Positions 50,304-60,317 of a stretch of 64,000 nt of DNA are shown in pieces. The stretch's first letter is position 1. Each line of letters starts with the position of its first letter. Both the position numbers and the translations under genes were made by a program. The DNA is taken from contig NZ_LXNG01000016.1 in NCBI RefSeq assembly GCF_001642575.1, forward strand, positions 52,674-116,673, in the 5' to 3' direction. The notes under the pieces are model-generated. The model did not search any database. It was not told the origin of the DNA and was given only the letters and a program-made list of their open reading frames with translations. This stretch comes from Xanthomonas floridensis (lineage in GTDB: Bacteria > Pseudomonadota > Gammaproteobacteria > Xanthomonadales > Xanthomonadaceae).

Positions 50304-51619
50304 CGGGAATCGGGAATCGGGAATCGGGAATCGTGGACGGCCAGCGAGACGGTCCGTCGGTCGACAGCGTTCCGACTGCACTACCGATTCCCCATTCCCC
50401 ACTCCCGATTTCCGGCGCGCGGGCGCGCGCGCCACGTATCGCCCTGATCGCCGGCGAAGCTTCCGGCGACATTCTGGGCGCGGGTCTGATCGAGCAGTTG
50501 CGGCTGCGCTATCCGACTGCCGAATTTGTGGGTATCGGCGGCGATGCGATGCGCGGTGCGGGATGCCAGACCTGGTTCGATGCCAGCGAGCTGGCCGTGA
50601 TGGGCCTGACCGAAGTGCTGCGCCATCTGCCGCGTCTGCTCAAGTTGCGCAGCGCGTTCCGCGAGCGCGTGCTGGCGTGGGAGCCGGATGTGTTCATCGG
50701 CATCGACGCGCCGGATTTCAATCTACCGGTGGAGCGCTGGCTCAAGCAGCGCGGCATCAAGACCGTGCATTACGTCAGTCCCTCGGTCTGGGCCTGGCGT
50801 GAAAAGCGTGCGGAAAAGATCGGCGCCAGTGCCGACCTGGTGCTGTGCCTGTTCCCGATGGAACCGCCGATCTATGCCAGACACGGCGTGGACGCGCGCT
50901 TCGTCGGCCACCCGATGGCCGACGACATCGCCTACCAGGCCGACCGCGAGGCCGCACGCGCCAAGCTGGGGTTGTCTGCCTCCAGCACCGTGCTGGCGGT
51001 GCTGCCAGGCAGCCGGCATGGCGAGATCAGCCGGCTCGGCGACACCTTCTTCCAGGCTGCCTGGCTGGTGTCCGAACACCTGTCCAACCTGCATGTGCTG
51101 GTGCCCGCCGCCAACCCGGGCTGCAAGCAATTGCTGGCCGAACAGCTATCGCGTTCTTCGCTGCCGGTGATGCGCTCGCACCTGCTCGACGGCCAGGCGC
51201 GCACGGCGATGCTGGCCGCCGACGTGGTGCTGCTGGCCTCCGGCACCGCGACGTTGGAAGCCATGCTGGTCAAGCGCCCGATGGTGGTCGGCTACAAGGT
51301 GGCGCCGCTGACCTACCGCATCGTCAAGACGCTGGGACTGCTCAAGGTCAACCGCTACGCGCTGCCCAACATCCTGGCCAACGACGACCTCGCCCCCGAG
51401 CTGATGCAGGACGACTGCACCCCGGAACGGCTCTGTGTGGCGCTGCTGGACTGGTTCAAGCACCCCGACAAGGTCGCCGCCCTGCAACCGCGGTATCTGG
51501 CCCTGCACGCGCAACTGCGCCGCGACGCCTCGGCGCGCGCGGCCGATGCGGTAGCGGAGCTGCTGACGCCGCCGGAATTGGGAATCGGGAATCGGGAATC
51601 GGCAGGAGCCAGGCCATGA
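50300..51619 (+). CDS. lpxB: Lipid A disaccharide synthase with repeat-derived ends
   Basis: 439 residues, against 382 in E. coli. The core starts at [22 protein letters not shown] (about residue 50) and includes [35 protein letters not shown] (here [14 protein letters not shown]) and [23 protein letters not shown]. It condenses UDP-diacylglucosamine with lipid X. The first ~49 residues come from a repeat element (GIGNRESGI ... [10 protein letters not shown]) and the last residues from another ([13 protein letters not shown]). The start ATG 50300 overlaps lpxA. A GTG at codon ~16 or 22 could shorten the tail, but no site is compelling. Confidence 0.95.
   Translation: MTGIGNRESGIVDGQRDGPSVDSVPTALPIPHSPLPISGARARAPRIALIAGEASGDILGAGLIEQLRLRYPTAEFVGIGGDAMRGAGCQTWFDASELAVMGLTEVLRHLPRLLKLRSAFRERVLAWEPDVFIGIDAPDFNLPVERWLKQRGIKTVHYVSPSVWAWREKRAEKIGASADLVLCLFPMEPPIYARHGVDARFVGHPMADDIAYQADREAARAKLGLSASSTVLAVLPGSRHGEISRLGDTFFQAAWLVSEHLSNLHVLVPAANPGCKQLLAEQLSRSSLPVMRSHLLDGQARTAMLAADVVLLASGTATLEAMLVKRPMVVGYKVAPLTYRIVKTLGLLKVNRYALPNILANDDLAPELMQDDCTPERLCVALLDWFKHPDKVAALQPRYLALHAQLRRDASARAADAVAELLTPPELGIGNRESAGARP
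50305..50413. repeat. Inverted GGGAATC repeat element inside lpxB
   Basis: Left arm 50305-50333 is four gggaatc units; right arm 50384-50413 is the inverse (gattccccattccccactc). The ~50 bp between is unique. The arms could form a hairpin. It is read through in frame as LpxB residues 2-38. Confidence 0.85.
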
Positions 51620-51704
51620 AGCGCTCAAGCTCCCACGCTGCGATTGTCGTTCCGACGACGCAGGACTCGCTCTTCCACGATTCCCCAATCCCGATTCCCG
51701 ATTC
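51574..51704. repeat. Inverted GGGAATC repeat element spanning lpxB end and rnhB start
   Basis: Left arm 51574-51601 (ggaattgggaatc units) encodes the last residues of LpxB; right arm 51678-51704 (cgattccccaatcccgatt...) encodes PIPIPDSRL near the start of RnhB. The ATGA overlap of the two genes falls between the arms. Confidence 0.85.
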
Positions 51705-52350
51705 ACGTTTGATCGCCGGCGTCGACGAAGCCGGCCGCGGTCCGCTCGCCGGTCCCGTCGCGGTGGCAGCGGTGGTGTTCGACCCGGGCAAGCCACGCAT
51801 CAACGGGCTGGACGATTCCAAGCAGCTCAGCGCCGAGCGCCGCGAGCAGTTGTATGCGCGCATCATCGACCGGGCACTGGCGTGGTCGGTGGTGTTGATC
51901 GAGAGCGAAGAAATCGACCGCATCAACATCTACCAGGCCACCATGCTCGGCATGCGGCGCGCGGTGGAAGGGGTGGCGCATGTGGCCGGGTTTGCGCGCA
52001 TCGATGGCAACCGCGTTCCCAAGGGGCTGCCCTGCCCGGCCGAGGCGCTGATTGGCGGCGATGCGCTGGACCGCGCCATCATGGCCGCCTCGATCGTGGC
52101 CAAGGTCACCCGCGACCGCCTGATGCATCAGCTGCATGCCCAGCACCCCGAATACCGCTTCGACCAGCACAAGGGATACAGCACCCCGACCCACCTGGCG
52201 GCCCTGCAGACCCACGGGCCGTGCCCGCAGCATCGCCGCAGCTTTGCGCCGGTGCGGTTGGCGCTGGAAAGCCGCTTGAGCCGGGACCGGGAACCGGGGA
52301 CCGGAGACGCGGAACAGCTGCATGTCGTGCAGTTCGCCGCACCGCTGTAA
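51616..52350 (+). CDS. rnhB: Ribonuclease HII with repeat-derived N-terminal extension
   Basis: 244 residues, against 198 in E. coli. ATG 51616 overlaps the lpxB stop. About 32 extra residues precede [22 protein letters not shown], which carries the DEAGRG active site. [33 protein letters not shown] and [13 protein letters not shown] are further landmarks. It cleaves RNA at ribonucleotides embedded in DNA. Part of the extension ([10 protein letters not shown]) is repeat-element sequence. The C-terminal part ([13 protein letters not shown]) encodes a GGGACCGG variant of it. Confidence 0.95.
   Translation: MKRSSSHAAIVVPTTQDSLFHDSPIPIPDSRLIAGVDEAGRGPLAGPVAVAAVVFDPGKPRINGLDDSKQLSAERREQLYARIIDRALAWSVVLIESEEIDRINIYQATMLGMRRAVEGVAHVAGFARIDGNRVPKGLPCPAEALIGGDALDRAIMAASIVAKVTRDRLMHQLHAQHPEYRFDQHKGYSTPTHLAALQTHGPCPQHRRSFAPVRLALESRLSRDREPGTGDAEQLHVVQFAAPL
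52283..52304 (+). repeat. GGGACCGG variant repeat arm in the rnhB 3' end
   Basis: ccgggaccgggaaccgggga within the coding sequence; an inverse block gggtccccggtccc lies at 52741-52754 in the gap before dnaE. Confidence 0.55.
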
Positions 52351-52827
52351 CACAGGGCGTTGCACCGCCCGGGCTTGGCAACTGGCCAAGCGTTGCATGC
52401 CGATCGGCCAGCGGCCTTGAAGCAGCGAACAAGGCCAATGCGCGGCCGCCATGCGCGCGCGGCCAGTGTCCGGAATCGGTATGTGCCAGGCGACACGCGG
52501 GGTCCTCGCGCCGTCTTGCCCTACTGGGGGACTGCTCGCCATGCGTTGGCAGTCGCTCCCGGCCAGCGCGCGACTGACCACCCTGATCACTCCGGAAGTC
52601 CAAAACCACGGCAGCCGCTGCAGCTGGCAGAGGCCATTTAAGACACGGACTGTTTTGCCCGCATAGCCCGGCAGCTTCCCAACGCCCATTCGGAAGCCCA
52701 TCGACAGGCGATCCTGCGCCTCTCCCGGGCGCCCAGTCACGGGTCCCCGGTCCCGCCCAGCCACCTGTCAAGCCTTGTTCCTCCCCGCCCCCGCCGCTAC
52801 CCTGCCCGGGCATCGTTCTGGTTCCGC
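52351..52827 (+). other. Non-coding gap between rnhB and dnaE
   Basis: About 480 bp. It contains the inverse GGTCCCCGGTCCC block at 52741-52754 and no supported gene; minus-strand frames here are continuations of rnhB shadows. It presumably contains the dnaE promoter, not located. Confidence 0.5.
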
Positions 52828-55800
52828 ATGTCCACTTCCCGTTTCGTCCATCTGCACGTCCACACCGAGTTCTCGCTGGCGGATTCCACTATCCGTGTGC
52901 CCGAGAAACCGGATCAGGCTGACCCGAAAAAGGCCAAACAGGCCAATCTGCTGAGCCGGGCGGTCGAACTCGACATGCCTGCGCTGGCGGTCACCGATCT
53001 CAACAACCTGTTCGCGCTGGTCAAGTTCTACAAGGCCGCCGAAGGCGTGGGCATCAAGCCCATCGCCGGCGCCGACGTAATGATTGCCACGCCGGACATG
53101 ACGCCCTGGCGCATGACCCTGCTGTGCCGCGACCGCGAGGGTTACCTGAGCCTGTCGCGGCTGCTGACGCGCGCCTGGATGGAAGGCCACCGCCCCGAAG
53201 GCGGCGTGGCGATCCATCCCGAGTGGCTGCAGGCCGGCCACGCCAACCTGTTTGCGCTGGCCGGCCGCGACAGCCTGGCCGGGCGCCTGTTCAACGAAGG
53301 CCGTGCCGACCTGGCCGAGCAGCAGCTGGCCGACTGGCAGCGCGTGTTCGGCGATGGCCTGCATCTGGAACTGACCCGCACCGGCCGCGAGGGCGAGGAA
53401 CGCTTCAACCAGTTCGCCTTGCATGCCGCCGGCGTGCGCGGGCTGCCGGTGGTGGCCAGCAACGATGTGCGCTTTCTCTACGCCAGCGACTTCAACGCGC
53501 ACGAAGCGCGTGTGTGCATCTCCTCCGGCCGCGTGCTCGACGACCCCAAGCGCCCGCGCGACTACAGCGACCAGCAATACATGAAGTCCAGCGAGGAAAT
53601 GGCGGCGCTGTTTGCCGACATCCCCGATGCGATCGACAACACCCACGCGCTGGCGCAGCGCTGCAATATCGAGATGCGCCTGGGCACCTACTTCCTGCCC
53701 GCCTACCCGGTGCCGGAAGACGAAACGCTGGACAGCTGGATCCGCAGCCAGTCGCGCGACGGTCTGGCCGCGCGCCTGGAAAAGAACCCGATCGCTCCGG
53801 GCAAGACCCGCCAGGACTATGTGGACCGGCTCGAATTCGAGCTGGACACCATCATCAAGATGGGTTTTCCCGGCTACTTCCTGATCGTGGCCGACTTCAT
53901 CCAGTGGGGCAAGAATCAAGGCATCCCGATCGGCCCCGGCCGCGGTTCCGGTGCCGGCTCGCTGGTGGCCTGGGCGCTGCAGATCACCGACCTGGACCCG
54001 CTGCCGTACAACCTGCTGTTCGAGCGCTTCCTGAATCCAGAGCGCGTGTCGATGCCCGACTTCGACATCGACTTCTGCATGGACCGCCGCGACGAAGTCA
54101 TCGACTACGTGGCGCGCAAATACGGCCGCGAGCGGGTCAGCCAGATCATCACCTACGGCACCATGGCCGCCAAGGCGGTGGTGCGCGATGCCGGGCGCGT
54201 GCTCGGCTTCTCGTACGGGCTGGTCGACAGCGTCGCCAAGCTGATCCCCAACATCCTGGGCATCACGCTCAAGGATGCGATGGGCGAAGGCAAGGATTCG
54301 GAGATGGCCTCGCCGGACCTGATCCAGCGCTATCAGGTCGAAGACGACGTGCGCGACCTGATGGACCTGGCGCGCCAGCTCGAAGACCTCACCCGCAACG
54401 CCGGCAAGCACGCCGGTGGCGTGGTGATCGCGCCCGATCCGCTGTCCGAGTTCTGCCCGCTGTTCGCCGAACACGACGAGGACGGGCGCGGCAAGAATCC
54501 GGTCACCCAGTTCGACAAGGACGATGTCGAAGCGGTGGGCCTGGTGAAGTTCGACTTCCTGGGCCTGCGCACGCTGACCATCATCGATTGGGCGGTCAAG
54601 GCGATCAACGTGCGCCACGCGCGCGCCGGCATCGACCCGGTGGATATCACCGCCATCCCGCTCGATGACGTGCCCACCTACAAGGGCGTGTTCGCCTCCG
54701 GCAGCACCGGGGCGGTGTTCCAGTTCGAATCCTCGGGCATGCGCCGCCTGCTCAAGGATGCGCGCCCGGACCGCTTCGAAGACCTGATCGCGCTGGTGTC
54801 GCTGTACCGCCCCGGCCCGATGGACCTGATCCCGGACTTCAACGCGCGTAAGCACGGCCAGCAGGAGATCGTGTATCCGGATCCGCGCACCGAAGCCATC
54901 CTGAAAGACACCTACGGCATCATGGTGTATCAGGAGCAGGTGATGCAGATGGCGCAGATCGTCGGCGATTACTCGCTGGGCGGCGCCGACCTGTTGCGTC
55001 GAGCAATGGGCAAGAAGGTGCCGGCCGAAATGGCCAAGCACCGCGAAATCTTCCGCGAAGGCGCGGCCAAGGGCGGAGTGAGCGCGGCCAAGGCCGACGA
55101 AATCTTCGACCTGATGGAGAAGTTCGCCGGCTACGGCTTCAACAAGTCGCACGCCGCCGCCTACGCACTGGTCAGCTACCAGACCGCCTGGCTGAAGCGG
55201 CATTACCCGGCCGAATTCATGGCCGCGACCTTGTCCTCGGACATGGACAACACCGACAAGGTGGTCGGCTTTCTCGATGAGGTGCGCAACCTCGGCCTCA
55301 CCGTCAAGCCGCCGCGCGTCAACGAATCGGCCTACATGTTCGAGGCCGCCAGCCCAGACACCATTCAATACGGCCTGGGCGCGATCAAGGGCGTCGGCCA
55401 GGGCGCGTGCGAGGCGATCGTCGAAGAACGCCAGCGCGGCGGCCCCTACACCACGCTGCTGGATTTCTGCACGCGCGTGGGCACCGCAAAGCTCAATCGC
55501 CGCACGCTGGAAGCAATGATCAATGCCGGCGCGATGGACGGCCTGGGCAAGAACCGCGCCTCGCTGATGCTGCAGTTGCCCGAGGTGATGAAGGCCACCG
55601 AGCAGATGGCGCGCGAACGCGCCTCGGGCCAGAACTCGCTGTTCGGCGGCCCGGACCCGAGCGCGCCGGCGATGCGGCTGGACCTGCCAGAAAGCAAGGA
55701 ATGGCCGCTGGGCCAGCTGCTCACCGGCGAGCGCGAAACGCTAGGCTTCTACCTCAGCGGCCACCCGTTCGACCCGCACCGCGAGGAAGTGCGCGAGCTG

Positions 55801-56415
55801 GTCGGCTGCGACCTCGGCGCGCTGGAAAAGATCCTGGCCTCGCAACAACGCGGCGGCGGTGGTGGCGGCGATGGCGAAAAACGCGCCTGGCGCCCGGAAG
55901 TCAGCGCGATCCTGGCCGGCCAGGTGGTCGGCGTACGCCGCAAGGGCGACAGCCAGGTGTTCGTGCAGCTCGAAGACGGACGCGGGCGGGTGGAATGCAG
56001 TGCGTTCTCCGATGCCATGGCCGAGTTCGGGCATCTGCTGACCCGCGACCGCATCCTGATCGTCAAGGGCGGCCTGCGCGAGGACGAATTCAACGGCGGC
56101 TACAGCCTGCGCATCCGCCAGTGCTGGGACTACGAACAGATCTGCGCCGACCACGCACAGCGGCTGTCGCTACGCCTGGACCTGCGCGAGAAGCAGGCCT
56201 TCAAGCGCATCGACGCGCTGCTGGCCAAACACCGCCCCGGCAAGACGCCGCTGCGCCTGGACCTGCTGCTGCGCGCACCCAGCGGCGGCGTGGCCGGCAT
56301 GCTCGACCTCAATGGCACCCATTCGGTGCGCATCGACCAGCAGCTGATGGACAGCCTGCGCGCCGACCCGGCGGTGCGGACGGTGAAGATCAAGTACAGC
56401 CCTCCGTGGGCGTGA
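52828..56415 (+). CDS. dnaE: DNA polymerase III alpha subunit
   Basis: 1195 residues (E. coli 1160). N-terminal PHP domain (FVHLHVHTEFSLADSTI). The polymerase active site MPDFDIDFCMDRR has Asp411 and Asp413; the third Asp lies in the later AVGLVKFDFLGLRTL. GPGRGSGAGSLVAWAL and YRPGPMDLIPDFNARKHG are core signatures. A helix-hairpin-helix region (ALGAIKGVGQGACEAI) and a C-terminal OB domain (VGVRRKGDSQVFVQLEDGRG) follow; a Gly-rich run GGGGGGDG interrupts the linker near residue 1010. It is the replicative polymerase catalytic subunit. Confidence 0.98.
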   Translation: MSTSRFVHLHVHTEFSLADSTIRVPEKPDQADPKKAKQANLLSRAVELDMPALAVTDLNNLFALVKFYKAAEGVGIKPIAGADVMIATPDMTPWRMTLLCRDREGYLSLSRLLTRAWMEGHRPEGGVAIHPEWLQAGHANLFALAGRDSLAGRLFNEGRADLAEQQLADWQRVFGDGLHLELTRTGREGEERFNQFALHAAGVRGLPVVASNDVRFLYASDFNAHEARVCISSGRVLDDPKRPRDYSDQQYMKSSEEMAALFADIPDAIDNTHALAQRCNIEMRLGTYFLPAYPVPEDETLDSWIRSQSRDGLAARLEKNPIAPGKTRQDYVDRLEFELDTIIKMGFPGYFLIVADFIQWGKNQGIPIGPGRGSGAGSLVAWALQITDLDPLPYNLLFERFLNPERVSMPDFDIDFCMDRRDEVIDYVARKYGRERVSQIITYGTMAAKAVVRDAGRVLGFSYGLVDSVAKLIPNILGITLKDAMGEGKDSEMASPDLIQRYQVEDDVRDLMDLARQLEDLTRNAGKHAGGVVIAPDPLSEFCPLFAEHDEDGRGKNPVTQFDKDDVEAVGLVKFDFLGLRTLTIIDWAVKAINVRHARAGIDPVDITAIPLDDVPTYKGVFASGSTGAVFQFESSGMRRLLKDARPDRFEDLIALVSLYRPGPMDLIPDFNARKHGQQEIVYPDPRTEAILKDTYGIMVYQEQVMQMAQIVGDYSLGGADLLRRAMGKKVPAEMAKHREIFREGAAKGGVSAAKADEIFDLMEKFAGYGFNKSHAAAYALVSYQTAWLKRHYPAEFMAATLSSDMDNTDKVVGFLDEVRNLGLTVKPPRVNESAYMFEAASPDTIQYGLGAIKGVGQGACEAIVEERQRGGPYTTLLDFCTRVGTAKLNRRTLEAMINAGAMDGLGKNRASLMLQLPEVMKATEQMARERASGQNSLFGGPDPSAPAMRLDLPESKEWPLGQLLTGERETLGFYLSGHPFDPHREEVRELVGCDLGALEKILASQQRGGGGGGDGEKRAWRPEVSAILAGQVVGVRRKGDSQVFVQLEDGRGRVECSAFSDAMAEFGHLLTRDRILIVKGGLREDEFNGGYSLRIRQCWDYEQICADHAQRLSLRLDLREKQAFKRIDALLAKHRPGKTPLRLDLLLRAPSGGVAGMLDLNGTHSVRIDQQLMDSLRADPAVRTVKIKYSPPWA

Positions 56416-56497
56416 GAATGGGGAATCGGGAATGGGGAATCGCAAGAGCGAGGCGCCGATCTCCTGCTCTGATTCCCGATTCTCCATTCCCGATTCC
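56416..56497. repeat. Inverted GGGAATC repeat element between dnaE and accA
   Basis: Left arm 56416-56442 starts at the base after the dnaE stop; right arm 56471-56497 (gattcccgattctccattcc). It could form a stem of over 20 bp and act as a 3' end stabiliser or terminator, though it has no T tract. Confidence 0.8.
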
Positions 56498-56572
56498 GCT
56501 CCCAACGCCCCCGTACGGGCCAGCCACACCGCTTGGGCTACACTCCCCGCCTTACGTTGACGACGCCATTGC

Positions 56573-57532
56573 ATGAATCCTAACTACCTCGACTTCGAGC
56601 AACCCATCGCCGATCTGGAAGCCAAGATCCAGGAACTGCGCAACGCCAGTACCGGGCCTGCAGTCAACGTGGAGACCGAGGTGCGGGCGCTGCGCGACAA
56701 GGCTCGCGTGCGCACCGCACAGATCTTCCGCGACCTGTCGTCGTGGCAGATCTCGCAGCTGGCGCGCCACCCGCAGCGCCCGTACACGCTGGACTACATC
56801 AACACCATCTGCGACGAGTTCCAGGAGCTGGCCGGCGACCGCGCCTATGCCGATGACAAGGCCATCGTCGGTGGCCTGGGCCGTATCGACGGGCGCCCGG
56901 TGGTCATCATCGGCCACCAGAAGGGCCGCGACACCAAGACCAAGGTGGCGCGCAACTTCGGCATGCCGCGCCCGGAGGGCTACCGCAAGGCGCTGCGCCT
57001 GATGAAGCTGGCCGAACGCTTCCGCCTGCCGCTGCTGACCTTCATCGACACCCCCGGCGCGTATCCCGGCATCGGTGCCGAAGAACGTGGCCAGTCCGAG
57101 GCGATCGCGCGCAACCTGCTGGAAATGGCCGAGCTCAAGATCCCGGTGATCTGCACGGTGATCGGTGAAGGCGGCTCCGGCGGCGCGCTGGCGATCGGCG
57201 TGGGCGACCGCACCCTGATGCTGGAATACGGCACCTATTCGGTCATTTCGCCCGAAGGCTGCGCCTCGATCCTGTGGAAGGACGCGGCCAAGGCCAAGGA
57301 CGCCGCCGAACAGCTGGGACTGACCGCCAAGCGCCTGAAGGGCCTGGGCCTGGTCGACAAGGTCATCCGCGAACCCACCGGCGGCGCGCACCGCAACCCC
57401 GAGCAGATGGGCAAGCGCCTGAAGGCGGTCCTGCTCAACGAACTGGACGCACTGGAAAAGATCCCGGTGGAAACCTTGCTGCAACGACGCTACGAGCGGC
57501 TGCGCAGCTACGGTGCCTACGAAGGGCATTGA
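56573..57532 (+). CDS. accA: Acetyl-CoA carboxylase carboxyltransferase subunit alpha
   Basis: 319 residues, exact family length. It contains [48 protein letters not shown] and the crotonase-like core [37 protein letters not shown]. With AccD it transfers carboxyl from biotin to acetyl-CoA, producing malonyl-CoA for fatty acids. Its position after dnaE is the same as in E. coli. Confidence 0.98.
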   Translation: MNPNYLDFEQPIADLEAKIQELRNASTGPAVNVETEVRALRDKARVRTAQIFRDLSSWQISQLARHPQRPYTLDYINTICDEFQELAGDRAYADDKAIVGGLGRIDGRPVVIIGHQKGRDTKTKVARNFGMPRPEGYRKALRLMKLAERFRLPLLTFIDTPGAYPGIGAEERGQSEAIARNLLEMAELKIPVICTVIGEGGSGGALAIGVGDRTLMLEYGTYSVISPEGCASILWKDAAKAKDAAEQLGLTAKRLKGLGLVDKVIREPTGGAHRNPEQMGKRLKAVLLNELDALEKIPVETLLQRRYERLRSYGAYEGH

Positions 57533-57593
57533 TCCGCGTGCACGATGACCGGCCGCGCCGAGTGTGCGGCCATGGAAAGGATGCCTCACCCGC

Positions 57594-58349
57594 ATGTCTC
57601 CACTTCTGCTGATTTCGCTGTTGTTGCAGGCCGCCTGCTGCGTCCACGTTGTGCGCAGCGGGCGCCCGCTGTACTGGATCTTCCTGCTGCTGGCGTTTTC
57701 GTTGCTGGCGGTGCTGGTCTATGTGTTCGTGGCGGTGGTTCCCGACCTGCGCAACGACCCCAACGCGCGCCGCAGCCTCAAGCGCGTGCGCAACACCCTG
57801 GATCCGCAGCGCGAACAGCGCGATGCCTCGCGTCGGCTGGATGTGGCCGACACCCCGGAAAATCGTCGCCAGCTCGCTGAAAGCCTGCTGGCACGCGGGG
57901 ATTACGCGCAGGCCGCCGAGCATTACCAGGGCGCGCTGCGCGGGCTGTACCGCGATGATCCGCACCTGATGCTGGGCCTGGCCAAGGCCCAGTTCGGGCT
58001 GGGCCAGCCGCAGCAGACGCGCCAGACCCTGGACGCACTGATCGCGGCCAACCCCGGCTTTCGTTCGCACGACGGGCATCTGCTGTATGCGCGTGCCGTC
58101 GAGGACAGCGGCGACACCGATGCCGCGCTGCACGAGTACGAGACGCTGGCGCAGGGGTATCCGGGCGAAGAGGCGCGCGTGCGCTATGCGCAGCTGCTGC
58201 AGCGCACCGCGCGCAACGACCAGGCCAAGGCAGTGTACGAACAGGTGCTGCGCCATGCCGCCGCCTCGCCCAAGCATTACCAACGCGAGCAACGCGCCTG
58301 GGTCGACCTGGCACGCAAAGGCCTGCGCGAGCTGGACACCGGCGCGTAA
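57594..58349 (+). CDS. Membrane-anchored tetratricopeptide repeat protein
   Basis: 251 residues from ATG 57594 (a GTG ten codons upstream is an alternative). Two N-terminal TM helices (LLLISLLLQAACCVHVV and WIFLLLAFSLLAVLVYVFV) resemble PLDc_N/phospholipase-type anchors. A cytoplasmic TPR region follows: ENRRQLAESLLARGDYAQAAEHYQ, DPHLMLGLAKAQFGLGQPQQ and GHLLYARAVEDSGDTDAAL. It is a scaffold-type protein whose partner is unknown. It follows accA by 61 bp. Confidence 0.8.
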   Translation: MSPLLLISLLLQAACCVHVVRSGRPLYWIFLLLAFSLLAVLVYVFVAVVPDLRNDPNARRSLKRVRNTLDPQREQRDASRRLDVADTPENRRQLAESLLARGDYAQAAEHYQGALRGLYRDDPHLMLGLAKAQFGLGQPQQTRQTLDALIAANPGFRSHDGHLLYARAVEDSGDTDAALHEYETLAQGYPGEEARVRYAQLLQRTARNDQAKAVYEQVLRHAAASPKHYQREQRAWVDLARKGLRELDTGA

Positions 58350-58434
58350 TCGCCGGCCGCTCCAGGCGTCATCTGGGGACAACTACAGCGACGCGCATTC
58401 GAACAATGGGCCCCGCGCGACCAAGGCGACCAGC

Positions 58435-58884
58435 ATGCCCAGAAAACCCGACATCGAGGCGGGCCTGAAGGCCGAGATCGACCATCTGCTGGCGCTGTCC
58501 ACGCACGCGTTTCGCAGCGGCGCCCTGGCGGACTCGCTGGCCCTCGGATTGCAGGCGTGGGCGCTGATCCCAGAGCCCAAGCAGGCCTGGGATTACTACC
58601 CGCAAAGCCTGTCGGCGAGCTTCGTGACGGACTACGCCGATCTGGGCGATGAGGACAACGTGCGTAAATGGATCGAGGTGATGGCGCTGATGTACGACGA
58701 TCCGGATCACACCGATCATCTCGTGCTGATGACCGAAGGCGAAGCACTGCTGCAGCTCGGAAATGAAGCCGACGCCCGCGCTGTGTTCGGGAAAATTTAC
58801 GCGCTGTACGGCAAAAAAGGCTTTGCCGGACACCAGAAGCGCTATCTGGACTTGCATCTCGAGCAACAGCACAACGACGCATAA
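58435..58884 (+). CDS. Small helical-repeat protein, function unknown
   Basis: 149 residues from ATG 58435 (MPRKPDIEAGLKAEIDHLL); the frame is open upstream only as a shadow of the TPR gene. No signal peptide or TM. The helices look TPR-like (AFRSGALADSLALGLQAWAL; TEGEALLQLGNEADARAVFGKIY). Acidic, soluble proteins of this look are sometimes immunity proteins, but no toxin gene is nearby. Codon usage fits the neighbours. Confidence 0.6.
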   Translation: MPRKPDIEAGLKAEIDHLLALSTHAFRSGALADSLALGLQAWALIPEPKQAWDYYPQSLSASFVTDYADLGDEDNVRKWIEVMALMYDDPDHTDHLVLMTEGEALLQLGNEADARAVFGKIYALYGKKGFAGHQKRYLDLHLEQQHNDA

Positions 58885-59159
58885 CGCACCGCTACGGTTG
58901 CCATGCGGTCGTTTTGCGCCTCATCGCTCGCGGTTGCATCGACGAGCGTGCCGCTGCAGCTGATCCGTTTTTACCGTCACTGCATGAACGCGACGCGCCG
59001 GGGCATGACTGCGCACAGCCCATCTCGACCCCGTCTGTGGAGGCAGTCCTGCGCTTGCGACGCCGGTCCTGCCGTGGGCCAGCTCGCGCTCAACGCCCTC
59101 GCGCTCGGTGACGTCGCCAGCGAGTCCAGCAAGCCTGCATAACCCCGCTGTGGCCTAGC

Positions 59160-59606
59160 TCAAAACGGCTTGGCCAACACCAGCCAGATCACGCCCACCA
59201 GCAGGATCACCGGCACTTCATTGAACCAACGCAGGGCCCGACCACCGGGCACGGCACGTCCCTGTTCGGCGCCTTTGACCCAGCGGCCGGACACGATGTA
59301 GTGGGCAAGAATCAGGGCCACTGCAAACAGCTTGGCGTGCAGCCAGCCGCCGGCCACCATCGTCGGGAAATCCGGTATCACCCGGTAGCCCTGCCACAGC
59401 ACCGCGCCCAGCAGCAGCGCCAGGCCGAGCATGCTGTGGCCGAACGTGTACAGCCGCCGCCCCATCAGCACCAGGCGCGCGCGCACCGCGGTGTCGTTGC
59501 CGGCTTCGGCGATATTGACCAGGATGCGCGGCAGGTAGAACACCGCGGCCATCCAGGCGATGACGAACAACAGGTGGAAGGTCTTGATCCACAGATACAA
59601 GGTCAT
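59160..59606 (-). CDS. hemJ: HemJ-type protoporphyrinogen IX oxidase
   Basis: 148 residues with four TM helices. The start MTLYLWIKTFHLLFVIAWMA has the conserved His and the F-x-P-R segment (VFYLPRILVN). GGWLHAKLFAVALILAHY carries the second conserved His and Lys; RWFNEVPVILLVGVIWLV closes the protein. This is the UPF0093/HemJ family, which oxidises protoporphyrinogen in bacteria lacking HemG or HemY. It belongs to the inner membrane. It is divergent from the next gene. Confidence 0.88.
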   Translation of the reverse strand: MTLYLWIKTFHLLFVIAWMAAVFYLPRILVNIAEAGNDTAVRARLVLMGRRLYTFGHSMLGLALLLGAVLWQGYRVIPDFPTMVAGGWLHAKLFAVALILAHYIVSGRWVKGAEQGRAVPGGRALRWFNEVPVILLVGVIWLVLAKPF

Positions 59607-59678
59607 GCGCTGGCTCCGCTGGCTCGCGTAGGATGGCCCGCATTTTCACCTATCCAGGGGCGCGAAAGCGCGTCACAT

Positions 59679-60281
59679 ATGTCCACGCCCGATCACAAAC
59701 AGTACGACGCCGCCTATTTCACCCGCTGGTACCGCAACGCGGGCCTGTCCGACCCGGCGCGCCTGCGACGCAAGGTCGCACTGGCCGTCAGCCAGGCCGA
59801 GTACTACCTGGAGCGCCCGATCCGCAGCGTGCTGGATGTGGGCTGCGGCGAAGGCGCATGGCGCGCCCCGCTGCTGGCGCTGCGCCCCAAGCTCAGCTAT
59901 CTGGGGTTCGACAGCAGCGCCTACGCCGTGCAGCGCTATGGCCGCAGCCGCCAGATCCATCCAGCCCGTTTCGGCGACTTCGCCTGGCTGCGCCCGTGCG
60001 CGCCGGTGGACCTGGTGATCTGTTCGGACGTCCTGCATTACGTGCCCACCCGCGAATTCAACCAGGGGCTGCCGGGGCTGGCCGAACTGTGCGCAGGCGT
60101 CGCCTTCCTGGAGACCTTTGCACAGGAAGACGCATTCGAAGGCGACCACGACGGCTTCCAGCCGCGGCCGGCGCGCTGGTATCGCAAGCGCTTTGGCAGC
60201 GTGGGATTCACCGCGCTGGGATCGCATTGCTGGTTATCGGCGCAGCTGGCCAATGAGGTGTCGTCGCTGGAGCGCGGTTGA
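59679..60281 (+). CDS. SAM-dependent methyltransferase, class I
   Basis: 200 residues. ATG 59679, with the frame open upstream only as a hemJ shadow. Motif I is SVLDVGCGEGAWRAPLLAL; LGFDSSAYAVQRYG (acidic loop Asp) and LVICSDVLHYVPTREF (motif IV region) follow. The N-terminus YDAAYFTRWYRN is characteristic of a bacterial subfamily, but its substrate is unknown to me. It is cytoplasmic. Confidence 0.85.
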   Translation: MSTPDHKQYDAAYFTRWYRNAGLSDPARLRRKVALAVSQAEYYLERPIRSVLDVGCGEGAWRAPLLALRPKLSYLGFDSSAYAVQRYGRSRQIHPARFGDFAWLRPCAPVDLVICSDVLHYVPTREFNQGLPGLAELCAGVAFLETFAQEDAFEGDHDGFQPRPARWYRKRFGSVGFTALGSHCWLSAQLANEVSSLERG

Positions 60282-60317
60282 GGAGGGTGTTGGCGGCTTG
60301 AAGCACGCATTGCGTGT

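Noticed and set aside
58903..59142. 79-codon plus-strand frame
   Set aside because: No ribosome binding site, no recognisable domain, and Ser/Arg-rich composition typical of chance frames.
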